From positions 1 through 6,083 of the forward strand of contig JAKFXV010000031.1 of the NCBI GenBank assembly GCA_021731205.1: a stretch of 6,083 nucleotides of DNA. Reading direction: 5' to 3'. Positions 4,731 to 6,083 of the stretch are shown piece after piece; the stretch's first letter is position 1, and the number at the start of each line of letters is the position of its first letter. The translations under genes and the position numbers were made by a program. This stretch comes from Nocardioides sp. GTDB taxonomy: Bacteria > Actinomycetota > Actinomycetes > Propionibacteriales > Nocardioidaceae. The notes under the pieces were generated by a model, which did not search any database, was not told the DNA's origin, and saw only the letters and a program-made list of their open reading frames with translations.

Positions 4731-6083
4731 GTGACCTCGACGGAAGTGCCGCGCGTGCGCGCCTCAACCGGACGCCGTGTCGACGCCCCGCGAGTCGGGT
4801 TGCTGACGGCGTTGGTGTTGATGGCTGCCGGGGTGCTCGTCCCGCTGCTCACGGGTTGGGACGTGCACGTGCGCTGGTTCCCACCGCTGCATGCCGTCTG
4901 GGATCCGCGGGTCGGCGTCGGGACGGTCCCGGCCGTGCTGATCGGCGTCTTGGCGTCCACCTACGCCGGACGGATCGCCGAGACCGCCCGTTGGCGGACG
5001 CTGCTGCTGACGACCTACGTCGCTGGGTTGACGTGGTTGTTCGCCCTGGCTCTGGTCGACGGGCCTGGGGGGATCGGGAACGTCCTCAACCACGATTACG
5101 AATATCTCCAGACCGCTCGGATCGTCACGGACATCCCGGCGATGCTGGAGGAGTACACCTCTCGGATCTCGTTCGACGCCCGGCCCGACAATTGGCCGGT
5201 CCACCTCGCGGGTCACCCTCCGGGCGCCGTGTTGTTCTTCATCGGCCTGGTTCGACTGGGACTGGGCAGCGGGCTGGCCGCCGGCCTCGTCGTGACCTTG
5301 GTCGCGGCCTCCACCGCTATCGCCGTGATGACGACCCTGCGGACCCTGGGTTCGGAGACCGTTGCCCGTCGGTCAGCGCCATTCCTCGTGTTCACCCCAG
5401 CGGCCATCTGGATGTGCGTCTCGGCCGATGCTGTGTTCGCTGCCGTGGCGGCCTGGGGCATGTGTGCCCTGGCCGTCGCCAGTGTCCGAGACGCCAACCG
5501 GCAGGCCCACGGCGGGACCAGCATCGGTTGGTCCGTCCTCGCCGGCGTCGTCCTCGGGTACGCCGTGATGATGTCCTACGGGCTGGCCTTGCTGGGCCTC
5601 CTGGCGCTGGCGATTCTGATCGTCGGCGGTTCCTGGAAGCCGCTGGGCACGGCCGTGGCGGCGGCCTGCGCCGTCGTCGGGTTGTTCGCGCTGTTCGGCT
5701 TCTACTGGTGGGAGGGTCTCGACGAGCTTCGCGGCAGGTACTGGGCAGGAGTCGCACGCAATCGCCCGCCCGAGTATTGGATGTGGGGGAACCTCGCTGC
5801 CCTGGCCTTGTGTGCCGGCCCGTTCTGCTACGCCGGCCTGGCTCAGCTCGCGTCACGAGTCCGCGAGCAGAGTCGCGACGTCCAGGTGGCGCTGTGGACA
5901 GCCGGCGCCGGGGCGGCCATGGTGCTGCTCGCCAACATCTCCCAGCTGAGCCGGGCAGAGGTCGAACGGATCTGGCTCCCCTTTGTGCCCTGGCTGCTGG
6001 TGTCGTGCGCGGTGCTGCCCGAGCGCTGGCGGAGGTGGGGGCTCGCAGGCCAGGTGGTCGCCGCGCTCGTCATCCAACACCTG
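4731..6083 (+). CDS. Polytopic membrane protein, GT-C glycosyltransferase-like (3' partial)
   Basis: An uninterrupted frame of 451 codons runs from a GTG to the window edge, with no stop seen. Roughly ten or more hydrophobic helices are visible, the first at about 22-42. Between helix 3 (about 90-109) and helix 4 (from 166) lies a long, probably extracytoplasmic loop with NHDYEYLQ (120-127) and AGHPPG (160-165). An acidic loop plus HPPG recalls GT-C enzymes that take sugars from polyprenyl-phosphate donors. Later marks are RYWAGVARNRPPEYW (336-350) and EVERIWLPFVPW (410-421). The final helix is nearly complete at the edge, so probably few residues are missing. The function as a glycosyltransferase is inferred from topology and motifs; another integral membrane role is possible. 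GTG 4731 is chosen for its leaderless promoter spacing; a second GTG at 4755 has GGAAG 8 nt upstream and is an alternative. It diverges from a GT2 that could make its lipid-linked donor. Confidence 0.75.
   Translation, partial: MTSTEVPRVRASTGRRVDAPRVGLLTALVLMAAGVLVPLLTGWDVHVRWFPPLHAVWDPRVGVGTVPAVLIGVLASTYAGRIAETARWRTLLLTTYVAGLTWLFALALVDGPGGIGNVLNHDYEYLQTARIVTDIPAMLEEYTSRISFDARPDNWPVHLAGHPPGAVLFFIGLVRLGLGSGLAAGLVVTLVAASTAIAVMTTLRTLGSETVARRSAPFLVFTPAAIWMCVSADAVFAAVAAWGMCALAVASVRDANRQAHGGTSIGWSVLAGVVLGYAVMMSYGLALLGLLALAILIVGGSWKPLGTAVAAACAVVGLFALFGFYWWEGLDELRGRYWAGVARNRPPEYWMWGNLAALALCAGPFCYAGLAQLASRVREQSRDVQVALWTAGAGAAMVLLANISQLSRAEVERIWLPFVPWLLVSCAVLPERWRRWGLAGQVVAALVIQHL

Noticed and set aside
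4764..5856. Several minus-strand open frames opposite the membrane protein
   Set aside because: They are fragmented, low in hydrophobic pattern and rich in R/T/P, whereas the plus strand has one continuous frame with membrane helices and family-like motifs.

Overview
The window is a gene-dense stretch of a GC-rich genome, almost certainly an actinobacterium. Codon third positions are strongly G/C, GTG starts are used, genes overlap at their stop/start codons, and the two outward-facing first genes look leaderless. I cannot assign a genus from sequence alone. There are no tRNAs, rRNAs, mobile elements, CRISPR repeats or convincing terminators, and no gap of 300 bases without a gene.

Positions 4617 down to 1 (minus strand) form one tight operon of seven genes: a family 2 glycosyltransferase, a TIGR04282/DUF2064 transferase, a class I SAM methyltransferase, a membrane cytochrome b/molybdopterin oxidoreductase fusion, a small four-helix membrane protein of unknown function, an OmpR-type response regulator, and a sensor histidine kinase cut by the window edge. 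All six junctions overlap (five by 4 bp as ATGA or GTGA, one by 1 bp as TGATG), so the genes are very likely co-transcribed and largely translationally coupled. Positions 4618-4730 are a 113-bp divergent promoter region with near mirror-image -10 elements (TAGCGT and TAGCAT), each exactly 7 nt from a start codon. From 4731 rightward (plus strand) runs a polytopic membrane protein with GT-C glycosyltransferase-like features, open to the right edge.

Reading them together (inference): two cytosolic transferases and a methyltransferase would make or decorate a sugar-containing molecule. The divergent GT-C-like protein could use a lipid-linked sugar outside the membrane. The Sec/Tat-type molybdoenzyme would carry out an extracytoplasmic redox step linked to membrane haem, and the two-component system would sense the envelope or redox state. 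Which substrate links these steps is unknown. The most interesting parts are the redox/sugar/two-component combination, the polytopic Tat-dependent molybdoenzyme, the unnamed four-helix protein beside it, and the divergent leaderless promoter pair.
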